DNA from: CAVSRC01 sp963743015 | Lineage (GTDB): Bacteria; Pseudomonadota; Alphaproteobacteria; Rhizobiales; Kaistiaceae | Reading direction: 5' to 3' | DNA length: 64,000 nucleotides | Assembly (NCBI GenBank): GCA_963743015.1 | Contig: CAVUOD010000020.1 | Coordinates: forward strand, 93,621-157,620 | Shown here: piece by piece, positions 45,225 through 54,770 of the stretch | How the letters are laid out: every line of letters begins with the position of its first letter | Position numbering within the stretch: the stretch's first letter is position 1 | Notes under the pieces: model-generated | Seen by the model: only the letters and a program-made list of their open reading frames with translations | What the model was told of the DNA's origin: nothing | Database searches by the model: none | Position numbers and translations under genes: made by a program

Positions 45225-45695
45225 ATGGCAGTCCCGATCCTCGTCCTCAACGGCCCCAATCTCAATATGCTCGGCACCCGCGAGCCCGGTGTCTATGGCG
45301 TGGTGAGTCTGGCTGATATCGAGCGTGACTGCGTGGCCGCGGGCAACAAGCTTGGCCTTGCGGTCGATTTCCGCCAGTCCAACCACGAGGGCATCCTGGT
45401 CGACTGGATTCAGGAGGCGATGCAGGCGGCCCACGGCATCGTCATCAATCCCGGCGCCTATACCCACACCTCGGTGGCCATTCACGACGCCATCCGCGCC
45501 GTCGGCCTGCCGGTGATCGAAGTGCATCTTTCCAACATCTTTGCGCGCGAGGGCTTCCGGCATCATTCCTATGTCTCGCCGGTCGCCGTCGGAACCGTTT
45601 GCGGCCTTGGAGCGCAGGGCTACGTGCTTGCCCTCGAGGCAATGCGGCCGCTCACCGCGGACGACAACAAAACCAACAAGCGGAAGAGGGGCTGA
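45225..45695 (+). CDS. aroQ: Type II 3-dehydroquinate dehydratase
   Basis: An intact 156-residue enzyme of the shikimate pathway forming 3-dehydroshikimate. The start is MAVPILVLNGPNLNMLGTRE. The catalytic Tyr is in REPGVYG, the loop Arg in FRQSNHEG, the active-site block is INPGAYTHTSVAIHDAI and the substrate-binding block HLSNIFAREGFRHHSYVSPV. It is a dodecamer in the family. The stop overlaps the accB start by one base (TGATG), so translation is coupled. Confidence 0.96.
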   Translation: MAVPILVLNGPNLNMLGTREPGVYGVVSLADIERDCVAAGNKLGLAVDFRQSNHEGILVDWIQEAMQAAHGIVINPGAYTHTSVAIHDAIRAVGLPVIEVHLSNIFAREGFRHHSYVSPVAVGTVCGLGAQGYVLALEAMRPLTADDNKTNKRKRG

Positions 45696-46147
45696 TGGCC
45701 GAGAACAAACCGATCGTCGACCAGGACCTGATCCGCCAGCTGGCCGATCTGCTCAACGAGACCGGCCTGACCGAGATCGAGGTCGAGCAGAACAACACAC
45801 GCGTGCGCATCGCACGCAACCTCACCATCACCGCGGCGGCACCGGCCCCCGCAGCCGCCCCCGCCGCGCCGCCGTCGGCGGCTGAGGAGCGCGCCAGCGA
45901 ACCCGCCAACCGCGCCGGTATGGTCGCCTCGCCGATGGTGGGCACCGCCTATCGCGCCGCCGAGCCCGGCGCCAAGCCGTTCGTCGAGATCGGCGACCGG
46001 GTAAGCGAAGGCCAGACGGTGATGATCATCGAGGCGATGAAGACCATGAACCAGATTCCGGCGCCGCGCGCGGGCACGGTCAAGGAAATCCTGGTCGACG
46101 ACGCTCAGCCCGTCGAGTTCGGCGAGCCGCTGATGATCATCGAATGA
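45695..46147 (+). CDS. accB: Acetyl-CoA carboxylase biotin carboxyl carrier protein
   Basis: A 150-residue BCCP subunit. The N-terminal helical region is DQDLIRQLADLLNETGLTEI, then VEQNNTRVRIARN; an Ala/Pro-rich linker (AAPAPAAAPAAPPSAAEERA) links it to the biotinyl domain. The biotin site is IIEAMKTMNQIPAP, with Lys about 35 residues from the C-terminus. The C-terminal part has the thumb residues of type I biotinyl domains. It precedes accC with an ATGA overlap. Confidence 0.97.
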   Translation: MAENKPIVDQDLIRQLADLLNETGLTEIEVEQNNTRVRIARNLTITAAAPAPAAAPAAPPSAAEERASEPANRAGMVASPMVGTAYRAAEPGAKPFVEIGDRVSEGQTVMIIEAMKTMNQIPAPRAGTVKEILVDDAQPVEFGEPLMIIE

Positions 46148-47502
46148 CGGCAGCGCCCAAACTGTTCAGCAAGATCCTGATCGCCAATCGCGGCGAGATC
46201 GCTCTCAGGGTCCTGCGCGCCTGCAAGGAGCTCGGCATCGCCACCGTCGCGGTGCATTCCACCGCCGACGCCAACGCTATGCATGTGCGGCTGGCCGACG
46301 AGAGCGTGTGCATCGGCCCGCCGCCGGCACGCGAATCCTATCTCAACATCCCCCAGATCCTCGCCGCCTGCGAGATCACCGGGGCCGAGGCCGTCCATCC
46401 CGGCTACGGCTTCCTGTCGGAGAACGCCCGTTTCGCCGAGATCCTGGAAGCGCACGGCGTCGCCTTCATCGGTCCGAGCGCCGAGCACATCCGCATCATG
46501 GGCGACAAGATCGAGGCCAAGCGCACCGCCGCTCGCCTCGGCATTCCGGTGGTGCCGGGCTCCGAGGGCGCTGTCTCCGACGACGTCACGGCACGCCGGA
46601 TCGCCGACGGCATCGGCTATCCGGTCCTCATCAAGGCGGCCGCCGGCGGCGGCGGGCGCGGGATGAAGGTGGCGAAGAGCGCCGCCGATCTGTCGACCGC
46701 CCTGTCGACGGCACGCTCCGAGGCACGCTCGGCCTTCGGCGACGACGCCGTCTATATCGAGAAGTATCTCGGCGCCCCGCGCCATATCGAGGTCCAGGTG
46801 ATGGGCGACGGCAAGGGCAGCGGCATCCATCTCGGCGAGCGCGACTGCTCGCTGCAGCGCCGCCACCAGAAGGTGATGGAGGAATCCCCCTCCCCGGTCA
46901 TCACGCCGGCGCAGCGGGCGCACATCGGCGGCATCGTCGCCAATGCCATCGGCGAGCTCGGCTATGCCGGCGCCGGCACCGTCGAGTTTCTTTATGAGAA
47001 CGGCGAGTTCTACTTCATCGAGATGAACACGCGCCTGCAGGTCGAGCACCCGGTGACCGAGGCGGTGACCGGCATCGACCTGGTCAACGAGCAGATCCGC
47101 GTTGCCGCCGGCCTCGGCCTGTCCTTCACGCAGGAAGAGGTGCGCTTCGACGGCCATGCCATCGAATGCCGCATCAACGCCGAGGACCCGAAGACCTTCA
47201 TGGCTTCGCCCGGCAAGATCATCTACTACCACCCGCCCGGAGGACTGGGCGTGCGCGTCGATTCGGCCGTCTATCAGGGCTATTCCATCCCGCCCTTCTA
47301 CGACAGCCTGATCGGCAAGCTGATCGTCCACGCCCGCACCCGGCAGGAATGCATGATGCGGCTCAACCGGGCGCTCGACGAATTCGTGGTCGACGGCATC
47401 AAGACGACGATCCCGCTGTTCCGCGAACTCGTCCACGACGAGGATGTCGCTTCGGGCAATTACGACATCCACTGGCTGGAGAAACGTCTGGCAACTACCT
47501 AG
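46144..47502 (+). CDS. accC: Acetyl-CoA carboxylase biotin carboxylase subunit
   Basis: An intact 452-residue ATP-grasp enzyme that carboxylates biotin on AccB. It starts with KLFSKILIANRGEIALRVLR, has EAVHPGYGFLSENARFAEIL, the ATP Gly-rich loop VLIKAAAGGGGRGMKVAKSA, and GERDCSLQRRHQKVMEESPS and YFIEMNTRLQVEHPVTEAVT with metal ligands and the catalytic Arg region. Length is normal. It overlaps accB by four bases, and aat follows after ten bases, so the operon is aroQ-accB-accC-aat. Confidence 0.97.
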   Translation: MTAAPKLFSKILIANRGEIALRVLRACKELGIATVAVHSTADANAMHVRLADESVCIGPPPARESYLNIPQILAACEITGAEAVHPGYGFLSENARFAEILEAHGVAFIGPSAEHIRIMGDKIEAKRTAARLGIPVVPGSEGAVSDDVTARRIADGIGYPVLIKAAAGGGGRGMKVAKSAADLSTALSTARSEARSAFGDDAVYIEKYLGAPRHIEVQVMGDGKGSGIHLGERDCSLQRRHQKVMEESPSPVITPAQRAHIGGIVANAIGELGYAGAGTVEFLYENGEFYFIEMNTRLQVEHPVTEAVTGIDLVNEQIRVAAGLGLSFTQEEVRFDGHAIECRINAEDPKTFMASPGKIIYYHPPGGLGVRVDSAVYQGYSIPPFYDSLIGKLIVHARTRQECMMRLNRALDEFVVDGIKTTIPLFRELVHDEDVASGNYDIHWLEKRLATT

Positions 47503-47512
47503 GTTAGCCTCC

Positions 47513-48136
47513 ATGGCCGCGCCCGACGATCTGCTGCTGGAAATCACGCCTCAGGTCCTGCTCAAAGCCTATGCCCTGGGAATCTTCCCCATGGCCGAGG
47601 CGGCGGACGATCCCAGCCTCTACTGGATCGAGCCGGAGAGCCGCGGCATCCTGCCCCTCGACCGCTTCCACATTCCCCGGCGGCTCGCCCGCACCGTCGC
47701 CTCCGGCCGCTTCGAAATCCGCATCGACCACGACTTCTCCGCGGTGATCGACGGCTGTGCCGGCGCCACGCCGGAACGGCCGAAGACCTGGATCAACCAG
47801 CGCATCCGCAAGCTCTACGGCGAATTGTTCGAGATCGGCGCGGCCCACACGGTGGAAACCTGGCGCGACGGCGAGCTGGTCGGCGGGCTGTACGGCGTCA
47901 GCCTCGGCGCCGCCTTCTTCGGCGAGAGCATGTTCTCGCGCCAGAGCGACGCCTCGAAGGTGGCCCTGGTGCATCTCGTCGCCCGCCTGAAAGCGGGCGG
48001 CTACACCCTGCTCGACACCCAGTTCACAACGCCGCACCTCAAGCAGTTCGGCGCCATCGACATCGACCGCGCCCACTATCAGCGCCTGCTCGACGAAGCG
48101 ATCGACCGCGACGGCGATTTCTTCCGGCTCGGCTGA
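47513..48136 (+). CDS. aat: Leucyl/phenylalanyl-tRNA-protein transferase
   Basis: A 207-residue enzyme that adds Leu or Phe to N-terminal Arg/Lys of proteins, marking them for ClpAP by the N-end rule. It begins DDLLLEITPQVLLKAYALGI with FPMAEAADDPSLYWIEPESR, followed by RGILPLDRFHIPRRLARTVA, ETWRDGELVGGLYGVSLGAA and AFFGESMFSRQSDASKVALV. The start MAAPDDLLL at 47513 is preferred over an upstream in-frame one at 47444, which would overlap accC. aat commonly follows accBC in alphaproteobacteria. Confidence 0.95.
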   Translation: MAAPDDLLLEITPQVLLKAYALGIFPMAEAADDPSLYWIEPESRGILPLDRFHIPRRLARTVASGRFEIRIDHDFSAVIDGCAGATPERPKTWINQRIRKLYGELFEIGAAHTVETWRDGELVGGLYGVSLGAAFFGESMFSRQSDASKVALVHLVARLKAGGYTLLDTQFTTPHLKQFGAIDIDRAHYQRLLDEAIDRDGDFFRLG

Positions 48137-48145
48137 CCGCCCGGC

Positions 48146-49291
48146 TCAGGGAGCGGCCGCGCTATTCACCGGGTCGAGAACGCCGCTCACGATCCTGAAC
48201 GGGCTGGAGACGGTGGCGCCGGCGGTGTCGAGAATGACCGCTCCGACGCGTCCAAGATTCGGGGTGCGGCTCCCTGTGGCGACCGAACGATAGAGCGCGG
48301 CAAGGCTGAAGAACTTGTCGTGGTTGAGTGCGTTGGACGCCGGCAGGTCGGAGATATCCACGATCAGCACGCCGTGCGCGACGGCGGCCGCCCGCACGCG
48401 CGGATCGCTGACGTCGAGCGAGCCGGCGCGCGGGGTTCTCCCGCTGAGCAGGCTCGCCGCTTTCAGCGCCCGGTCGTCCTTGGAAACCAGTACCGTCAAC
48501 GGCGGCGACAGGCGTCCGATGACGTCGAGCTGCTTGCGCATCACGTCGGCATCGATATCAGGCGCCGCAAGCACGACTTCGAGGCGGGAAAGAACGTCCG
48601 TGCGCCCGGAAAGCTTGAGCTGGCGCAGGGCCTCCATGACCAGCCAGCCCCCCATGCTGTGCCCGAAGAGAAGGATGTCGCCCCTGGATCGATCCCTGGC
48701 GAGTTCGACCAGCAGCGCCACCAACGCATCGCGGGAATAGGTCGCCGACTCCTTGTCGGTCAGGTAGCCCGTGACGGATGCCTGTGAGGGCCATGAGAAC
48801 AGGACCGGCATGCCGGCGATACCGGAATCCGCCGACATCTGCGCCAGACGGAACAGCGCCTCCTGGAAGCTGTAGTTGTAGCCGTGGACGAAGACCGCGA
48901 TCTGCTTGTTCGCGCCGCTGGCGCGCACGTCCTTCCTGAAATCGGCGGCGTCCAGCACATCCTGCGCGACGACGGCAAAGGTCTTCGCCGGATCCGGCTT
49001 TCCCGTCGGCCACTCCACCTTCGCCGGCTGGTGGCCGGGAGGAATCGAGACCGTGAATTGAGCGTAGTTGGTCCCGGTCGCCCGACCGCTGTCGAAGAGA
49101 TTGGAATCAGGCTTTTCCCGCGTACGGGTGGTGACGGCATAGATGCCGACCGTCTTGACGCCGACAGCATGGTCCGCGGCCACGGTATTGAGCGTGCGGA
49201 GATCGGGACGCGTCGCGCACCCGGTCGTCAGCACCACCAGCATCAGCAGAAAGGGTAGTCGCAACCGCCGGGTGGCGTTGCCGTAGATCAT
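48146..49291 (-). CDS. Alpha/beta hydrolase lipoprotein, DUF900 type
   Basis: A 381-residue exported lipoprotein. The signal sequence ends in a lipobox (LMLVVLTTGCATRP, Cys near residue 25). The hydrolase core has IAVFVHGYNYSFQEALFRLA (oxyanion), PVLFSWPSQASVTGYLTDKE and ILLFGHSMGGWLVMEALRQL with the nucleophile Ser in GHSMG; a C-terminal HD pair (LNHDKFFS) may give the catalytic His. This matches DUF900/COG4782 esterase-like proteins. A start at 49324 is also open but MIYGNATRRLRLPF gives a proper signal peptide. Confidence 0.82.
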   Translation of the reverse strand: MIYGNATRRLRLPFLLMLVVLTTGCATRPDLRTLNTVAADHAVGVKTVGIYAVTTRTREKPDSNLFDSGRATGTNYAQFTVSIPPGHQPAKVEWPTGKPDPAKTFAVVAQDVLDAADFRKDVRASGANKQIAVFVHGYNYSFQEALFRLAQMSADSGIAGMPVLFSWPSQASVTGYLTDKESATYSRDALVALLVELARDRSRGDILLFGHSMGGWLVMEALRQLKLSGRTDVLSRLEVVLAAPDIDADVMRKQLDVIGRLSPPLTVLVSKDDRALKAASLLSGRTPRAGSLDVSDPRVRAAAVAHGVLIVDISDLPASNALNHDKFFSLAALYRSVATGSRTPNLGRVGAVILDTAGATVSSPFRIVSGVLDPVNSAAAP

Positions 49292-49337
49292 GGCAGGGCC
49301 TCGGGGAGGCGCCGGGATGACCAATCCAGGAGCGGCC

Positions 49338-49984
49338 CTATTGCTTCTTGGACGGCGCCGGGGTGTTGGCGCGGGCGGAGGGCGCCGGCACGCTCGATTT
49401 CATTTTGCAGTCGGTCAGCCACACATCATAGACGGCATTGTCGACCGCGTGCAGGCCGGGGCTGGCGGCAAACATCCAACCGGTGAAGATTCGCTGAATC
49501 TTGCGGGCGAGCGTGATCTCGTCGACCTCGACGAAGGCGTCGGTGCGCGGCTCTTCGGTGGGCGGGCGCGTATAGCAGACGCGTGGCGTGACCTGCAGCG
49601 CGCCGAACTGCACGGTCTCATTGATATAGACGTCGAAATTGATGATCCGCCCGGTGATCTTGTCGAGACCGGCGAAGACGGCGACCGGATTGGAGATGTG
49701 CGTCGGCTCCGGCTCCGTCTGCACATCCGGGATCGACTGCCCGTCCTGCTGTTGTCCGCCAAGATCGGGCTGGCCGCCGAGATCCGGCTGCTGCACGCCG
49801 GCTGCTGCACGCCCGGCTGCTGGGCGTCCGGCTGCTGTCCGCCCGGCGCGAACTGATCGGCCGGCGGCTGCAGTTGCGGCACCTGGATGATCTGTGCCGC
49901 CGCCGGCCCCGCCGCAATCAGCGCGGCCACGGCGACGAGACCGGCTGCCCGAAAAATCTGCCCTGAAATCATGATCCTGCGCAT
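49338..49984 (-). CDS. DUF2155-family secreted protein (frameshifted)
   Basis: The N-terminal frame gives MRRIMISGQIFRAAGLVAVA and ALIAAGPAAAQ, a signal peptide, then a Gln/Pro-rich repeat region. The frame changes near 49795 and continues with GVQQPDLGGQPDLGGQQQDG and the DUF2155 domain: AVFAGLDKITGRIINFDVYI, QFGALQVTPRVCYTRPPTEE and AFVEVDEITLARKIQRIFTG, then DNAVYDVWLTDCK (two Cys likely disulfide-linked). The break lies in a repetitive CTGCTGCACGCC stretch prone to slippage. In many alphaproteobacteria a DUF2155 gene lies next to aat; here it is on the opposite strand with the hydrolase between. A start at 49972 is possible. Confidence 0.78.
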
Positions 49985-50054
49985 CTCGGCCAAGACGGCG
50001 GTCACCTAGCACGGGATTCCGGCGACGAAAAGGCGCGCGACGGCAAGGGGCCCG

Positions 50055-50909
50055 TCAGAGCGCCGGCAATGTGCTGCGAATATGCGCCTCGAAGGCCCGC
50101 GTCAGGGGTGAGGCCCGCCTTTCGTCCATCCGGGTGATCAGCCCCACCCGGGGCAGCTCGGGCAGCCCCATCGCCGGCGAAAGGATGCCGAGATCGGCCG
50201 GTACCGCGGCCCTGGTCAGCACCGCAACCGCCTGCCCGGAGCGGACCACGGCCAGAAGCCCGGACAGGCTGCCGCTCGAATAGGCGATCCGATAGTCTCG
50301 TCCTGTCTGCTCGAGTGCGGCTATTGCGGCATGATGATCGAGCGTATCCGGATCGCCAAGCGCAAGGGGAAGCGGATCGGGCCAATCCCCGTGGCCGGTC
50401 TTGGGGCCGACCCAGACGAGGTCTTCCTGGCGCAGTGTCGGATGCACGGAATCGAGCGCCACCGATATCAGCGCGAGATCGAGGATGTTGCGATCCAGCT
50501 GTTTGAGGAGACGCGGGGTTGCCGCGCAGACGACCTCGATCATCGCCTGCGGGTGCAGTTCCGCGAAGCTGCGCAGGAGAGGCGGCAGGAAGGCGTCGGC
50601 ATAATCGTCGGGACAGCCGAAGCGGAGCGTGCCGCTCAGGCTCCGACCCGTAAGTTCCGCCAGGGCATCGTCATGGGCGCGCAGGATCCGCTGCGCGTGA
50701 TTGAGCAGACGCTCGCCGTGAACCGTCAGGGACACGCCGCGCCCGGTCCGGTTGAGAAGCGGCTGGCCGACGATGTCCTCCAGGCGCTTCATCTGCATGC
50801 TGACGGCGGCCTGGCTGCGGCCGACCCGGTCCGCCGCCCGGCTCAGCGCCCCGGTTTCGGCGACCATCGCAAAGCAGCGAAGAAGATCGATGTCGAGCGG
50901 CGACACCAT
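50055..50909 (-). CDS. dgdR: LysR-family regulator of dialkylglycine decarboxylase
   Basis: A 284-residue LysR regulator. The DNA-binding domain reads DIDLLRCFAMVAETGALSRA, DRVGRSQAAVSMQMKRLEDI and GQPLLNRTGRGVSLTVHGER; the effector domain follows from residue 90. It is divergent from the dialkylglycine decarboxylase gene with a 95-base spacer, exactly the arrangement described for dgdR-dgdA in Burkholderia cepacia. An 8-base inverted repeat (AATTCTCA/TGAGAATT) lies in that spacer. The name rests on this arrangement, not on residues unique to DgdR. Confidence 0.8.
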   Translation of the reverse strand: MVSPLDIDLLRCFAMVAETGALSRAADRVGRSQAAVSMQMKRLEDIVGQPLLNRTGRGVSLTVHGERLLNHAQRILRAHDDALAELTGRSLSGTLRFGCPDDYADAFLPPLLRSFAELHPQAMIEVVCAATPRLLKQLDRNILDLALISVALDSVHPTLRQEDLVWVGPKTGHGDWPDPLPLALGDPDTLDHHAAIAALEQTGRDYRIAYSSGSLSGLLAVVRSGQAVAVLTRAAVPADLGILSPAMGLPELPRVGLITRMDERRASPLTRAFEAHIRSTLPAL

Positions 50910-50920
50910 AAGTCTCGCTG

Positions 50921-50960
50921 AATTCTCAATTCAAAACTATAAGCTACAATGATGAGAATT
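50921..50960. promoter_or_regulatory. dgdR-dgdA intergenic operator candidate
   Basis: Perfect 8-base arms AATTCTCA (50921-50928) and TGAGAATT (50953-50960) with 24 bases between, in an AT-rich stretch that differs sharply from the surrounding GC. A third half-site-like CTCAATTC overlaps the left arm. LysR regulators usually bind such dyads between divergent promoters. Confidence 0.6.
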
Positions 50961-51004
50961 GCCTTCCTAGTCTACCGGCATTCTCCAACCGAGCTGGAGC
51001 CGTC

Positions 51005-52307
51005 ATGAGCAGGAACGCCGATCCGGATTTCTGGGCCAAGGCCGGCAAGCATCTCGTGCGCTATGGCGGCGTGTTCGAGCCGCTGATCATCGAGCGCGCG
51101 CAGGGCAGCTTCGTCTACGACGCCGACGGCCGTGCCATTCTCGATTTCACCTCCGGCCAGATGAGCGCGATCCTCGGCCACGGCAATCCCGAAATCGTCG
51201 AGGTGGCGACGCAGCACGTCAGCAAGCTGGATCACCTGTTCAGCGGCATGCTGTCCCGGCCGGTGGTGGAACTTGCATCGGAGCTGGCGCGTCTGGCCCC
51301 CGCCGGCCTCGAGCGCTCGCTGTTGCTCACCACCGGCGGGCGAGGCGAACGAGGCGGCATTGCGCATGGCCAAGCTCGCCACCGGCGGCTGGGAGGTCGT
51401 CGGCTTCGCCCAGTCCTGGCACGGCATGACGGCGGCGGCCGCATCGGCCACCTACAGCGCCGGGCGCAGGGGCTACGGCCCGCCGACGGTCGGCTCCTTT
51501 GCCATCCCCGTCCCCAATGCCTACCGGCCGGCCTTCGAGCGCAACGGCGCGCCCGACTGGCAGGCCGAGCTCGATTATGCCTTCGCGCTGGTGGATCAGC
51601 AGTCGACCGGCAACCTGGCGGCCTTCATCGCCGAACCGATCCTCAGCTCCGGCGGCATCATCGAATTGCCGCCCGGCTACCTCGCAGCCCTCAAGCGGAA
51701 ATGCGAGGAACGCGGCATGCTTCTCATCCTCGACGAGGCGCAGACCGGGGTCGGTCGCACGGGCCTGATGTTCGCCTGCGAACGGGACGGCGTTGCGCCG
51801 GACATCCTGACCCTGTCGAAGACCCTCGGCGCGGGCCTGCCTCTCTCCGCCGTGGTCACCACGGCCGAAATCGAGGAGCGCAGCCACGAGCGCAAGTTCC
51901 TGTTCTACACGACGCACGTCTCCGACCCGCTGCCTGCCGCGGTCGGCCTGAAAGTCCTCGAGATCGTCCAGCGCGATGGCCTCGTCGCCCGTGCGACCGA
52001 GACCGGCGAGCGGCTGCGCAACCAGCTGCTTGCCCTGCAGCAGCGCTTCGATTGCATCGGTGACGTGCGCGGTCGCGGCCTGCTTCTCGGCATGGAGATC
52101 GTCGCCGATCGCCAGAGCAAGCGGCCGGCGCCCGAGCTTGGCGCCAGGATCACCCGGCGCTGCATGGAACTCGGCCTCAGCATGAATATCGTGCAGCTTC
52201 CCGGAATGGGCGGCGTCTTCCGCATCGCGCCGCCGCTGACCGTCTCCGACGATGAAATCGATCTCGGCGTCGATATACTGGGCCGGGCGATCGCCGCCTG
52301 CGTCTGA
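51005..52307 (+). CDS. dgdA: 2,2-dialkylglycine decarboxylase (frameshifted)
   Basis: A class III PLP enzyme of about 434 residues. The start is DPDFWAKAGKHLVRYGGVFE, with PLIIERAQGSFVYDADGRAI and LDFTSGQMSAILGHGNPEIV. An extra G near 51340 (TTGGGRGE for TTGGEANE) breaks the frame, and it goes on with ANEAALRMAKLATGGWEVVG, FAQSWHGMTAAAASATYSAG, LLILDEAQTGVGRTGLMFAC, ILTLSKTLGAGLPLSAVVTT (PLP Lys) and LGLSMNIVQLPGMGGVFRIA. These blocks match Burkholderia DgdA almost word for word. The enzyme decarboxylates dialkylglycines such as 2-aminoisobutyrate and transaminates pyruvate. Confidence 0.88.
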
Positions 52308-52348
52308 TCGCGGCCGGCGGGCGCAGGCGGGCGACTGCGCCGCGCCCG

Positions 52349-53847
52349 CTAGCCTTCGGCGGGCACTTCCTCGCCCATCCAGGCGGCCAGCGCATCGGCC
52401 TGCCCCTGCGTGAATTGGAGGCCGAGGCGCGTCCGCCGCCACAGGACGTCCTCCGCCGTCATCGCCCATTCGTCGTGCCTGAGATAGTCGACCTCGGCTG
52501 CCGTCAGACCGGCGCCGAAGTCGGGACCGAGATCGGCGAATTCGCGGGCACCGGTGAGGATGGTCGAGGCGCGCGTGCCGTAGGTGGTGACCAGACGGTG
52601 GGCGTAGTCCTCGCTGATGAAGGGATAGGCGGCGCGCAGCGCCAGGCAGAGATGCGCTGCGCCCTGCTCCGGCGGGAAGTTGCCGCCCGGCAGCGAGGCC
52701 TCGGCCGTCCACGGCGGCAGCACCTTGCCGAAGCGGGCCAGGCGGTCGACGACTTCCTCGGCGATCCGCCGGTAGGTGGTCAGCGTGCCGCCATAGCACC
52801 GTGAGCAGCGGCGGCGCCCCCGGAATGGCGTCGACGACCACCGCATGATCGCCGCTTGACAGCGACCGGTCGGCGGGCATGGCCGATGATGCAGGCGAGC
52901 CGCTGGACGACGTCCTCCACCATGACCGGCTCGATGAAATACTGGTTGGCGACATCGACCAGCCAGGCGACGTCGCGCGGGCTGACTTCGGCCGCGGCCG
53001 GATCGCCGTCGTGGCGGGCGACCGCCGGGCCGATCAGCATGAAGCCCGGCTCATGCGGCACGGCATAGACGACGCGGCCGCCGGCAACCGGCAGGGCATA
53101 GCCGACGTTGCGGTCGGAATCGCGCCTGACGACGATCTGGCTGAAGCGCATCAGGCGCGTATCGGTGTGCCGGCTGGTGTGGATGATATGGTCGAGCACC
53201 TCGCCCGCCTGGCCGCCGGCGGCGTTGATCAGCATGTGCGCCAGCACCACCGTCCATTCGCCGTCGATCTGCGATTCCAGCGACAGGCGCCAGCGGTCGC
53301 GCTCGCGCTCGGCGACGACGCAGCGCAGGCGCGAATTGATGCTGGCGCCGCGCGACTGCGCATCGAAGGCGTTGGCGATCGTCAGGCGGGTATCGTCGGC
53401 GATGCAGTCCGAAAAGGCGAAGCCTTCGGTGAAGTGCAGATGCAGCGCCTCGTCGGCATCGCGGCCGTCGAGATCGAGGCGCCGGGCGCGCGGCAGCGCC
53501 CTCCCCCCCAATGCGTCATAGGCGGTGAGGCCGAGGCCGAGCGCCCAGCGCGGCCACAGCTGCTCGTGATGTGGCAGGACGAAGCTCAGCGGACGCACCA
53601 GATGCGGTGCCGAGCGCAGGAGGATGCCGCGCTCCTTCAGCCGCGCGCGCAGCGGCCCCCAGTTCATCCGGCCGAGATGGGTGAGCCCGCCATGCACCAC
53701 GCGATCGCTGGCCGACGACGCCGCACCGCCGATGTCGCCCTGCTCGCACAGGAACGTCGTCAGGCCGCGCCCGGCGGCATCGCGCGCGATCGCCGAGCCG
53801 ACCAGGCCGCCGCCGACGATGGCGAGATCGTAGACCTGCTCGTACAA
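52349..53847 (-). CDS. glpD: Glycerol-3-phosphate dehydrogenase (frameshifted)
   Basis: A membrane-associated FAD enzyme oxidising glycerol 3-phosphate to DHAP and passing electrons to quinone. It begins MYEQVYDLAIVGGGLVGSAI, with ARDAAGRGLTTFLCEQGDIG and SDRVVHGGLTHLGRM, then AGGQAGEVLDHIIHTSRHTD and PHEPGFMLIGPAVARHDGDP. Two breaks (near 52870 and 52800) pass through PADRSLSSGDHAVVVDAIPG to YGGTLTTYRRIAEEVVDRLA, and the C-terminal helical domain ends EWAMTAEDVLWRRTRLGLQF. Total length is about 500 residues, normal for GlpD. It is convergent with dgdA. Confidence 0.86.
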
Positions 53848-53925
53848 GCCTCACCCGCTCCGCTTTGCCAGGCCGAATCTTTCCCCTGACGGGAGAATAA
53901 CACGGCGGCGATTCGGGCAGCGGCC

Positions 53926-54747
53926 TCACACCAGCGTGCGCGAGATCGTCGTGGTGACGTCCCTGAGCCGCGGCAGGAAGCGGTCGCGGAGATCGGCCTG
54001 CGTCGTCCGCCCGGCATGGGCCGACAGGTTGATGGCGCCGACGCTGACCCCCGCCCGCGTCACGATCGGCATGGCGATCGAGCGCAGGCCCAGTTCCAGT
54101 TCCTCGTCGACGATGGAATAGCCCTGCTCGCGATCGGCGCGGATACGCGCCACGAGCTGCTCGGGATCGGTGATGGTGTGCGGCGTCTGGCGCTTCAGCG
54201 TCGCCGCCGCCAGGCGTTCACGCAGATCCGCCTCGCTGAGATAGCCGAGCTGGATGCGCCCGAGCGAGGTGTGGAAGGCCGGCAGGCGCGTGCCGACCGC
54301 AATCGTGGTCGACATCAGCCGGTGCGGCGCCGGCATGCGCGCCACATAGACGATCTCGCCGTCCTGCAGAATCGCCGCCGAACAGGATTCCTGCAGCGTA
54401 TGGCTGAGTTCCTTCATCAGCGGCTCGGCGCGATCGATCCAGCTCTGCGTCGACAGAAAGGCGAAGCCAAGCTCGAGGATGCGCGGCGCCAGGCTGAAAC
54501 GCCGCCCGTCCTGGGCGACATAGCCGAGCTCGGTCAGCGTCCTCAGCACCCGGCGCGCCGCCGCCCGCGTCAGGCCGCTGGTCTCCGCCGCCTCCGACAG
54601 GGTCATCGTCGGTCGCTGTTCGCCAAAGGCACCGAGAACGGTGAGACCCTTGGCCAGGGTGGCCATGAATTCCTTGTCGCCGCCGGAGCGGTTCGCCACA
54701 TTATTCTCATCGGCCATCGACGATTGCTGGGAATGCGGCGTTGACAC
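53926..54747 (-). CDS. IclR-family regulator, PcaR/PobR type
   Basis: A 273-residue regulator. The winged helix is FMATLAKGLTVLGAFGEQRP, TMTLSEAAETSGLTRAAARR and LRTLTELGYVAQDGRRFSLA, then the IclR effector domain (LSTQSWIDRAEPLMKELSHT, YVARMPAPHRLMSTTIAVGT, GYSIVDEELELGLRSIAMPI). It is closest in pattern to PcaR/PcaU/PobR activators of protocatechuate genes. I chose GTG at 54747 because GAGGGG precedes it; ATG at 54717 lacks a ribosome site. It is divergent from the pca operon, and the palindrome at 54789-54803 is the expected site. Confidence 0.87.
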   Translation of the reverse strand: MSTPHSQQSSMADENNVANRSGGDKEFMATLAKGLTVLGAFGEQRPTMTLSEAAETSGLTRAAARRVLRTLTELGYVAQDGRRFSLAPRILELGFAFLSTQSWIDRAEPLMKELSHTLQESCSAAILQDGEIVYVARMPAPHRLMSTTIAVGTRLPAFHTSLGRIQLGYLSEADLRERLAAATLKRQTPHTITDPEQLVARIRADREQGYSIVDEELELGLRSIAMPIVTRAGVSVGAINLSAHAGRTTQADLRDRFLPRLRDVTTTISRTLV

Positions 54748-54770
54748 TCGACGGCCCCTCGCGGAAAATG

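Noticed and set aside
46105..47547. A 480-residue minus-strand frame opposite accC.
   Set aside because: accC is intact with all ATP-grasp motifs, and the opposite frame shows no family.
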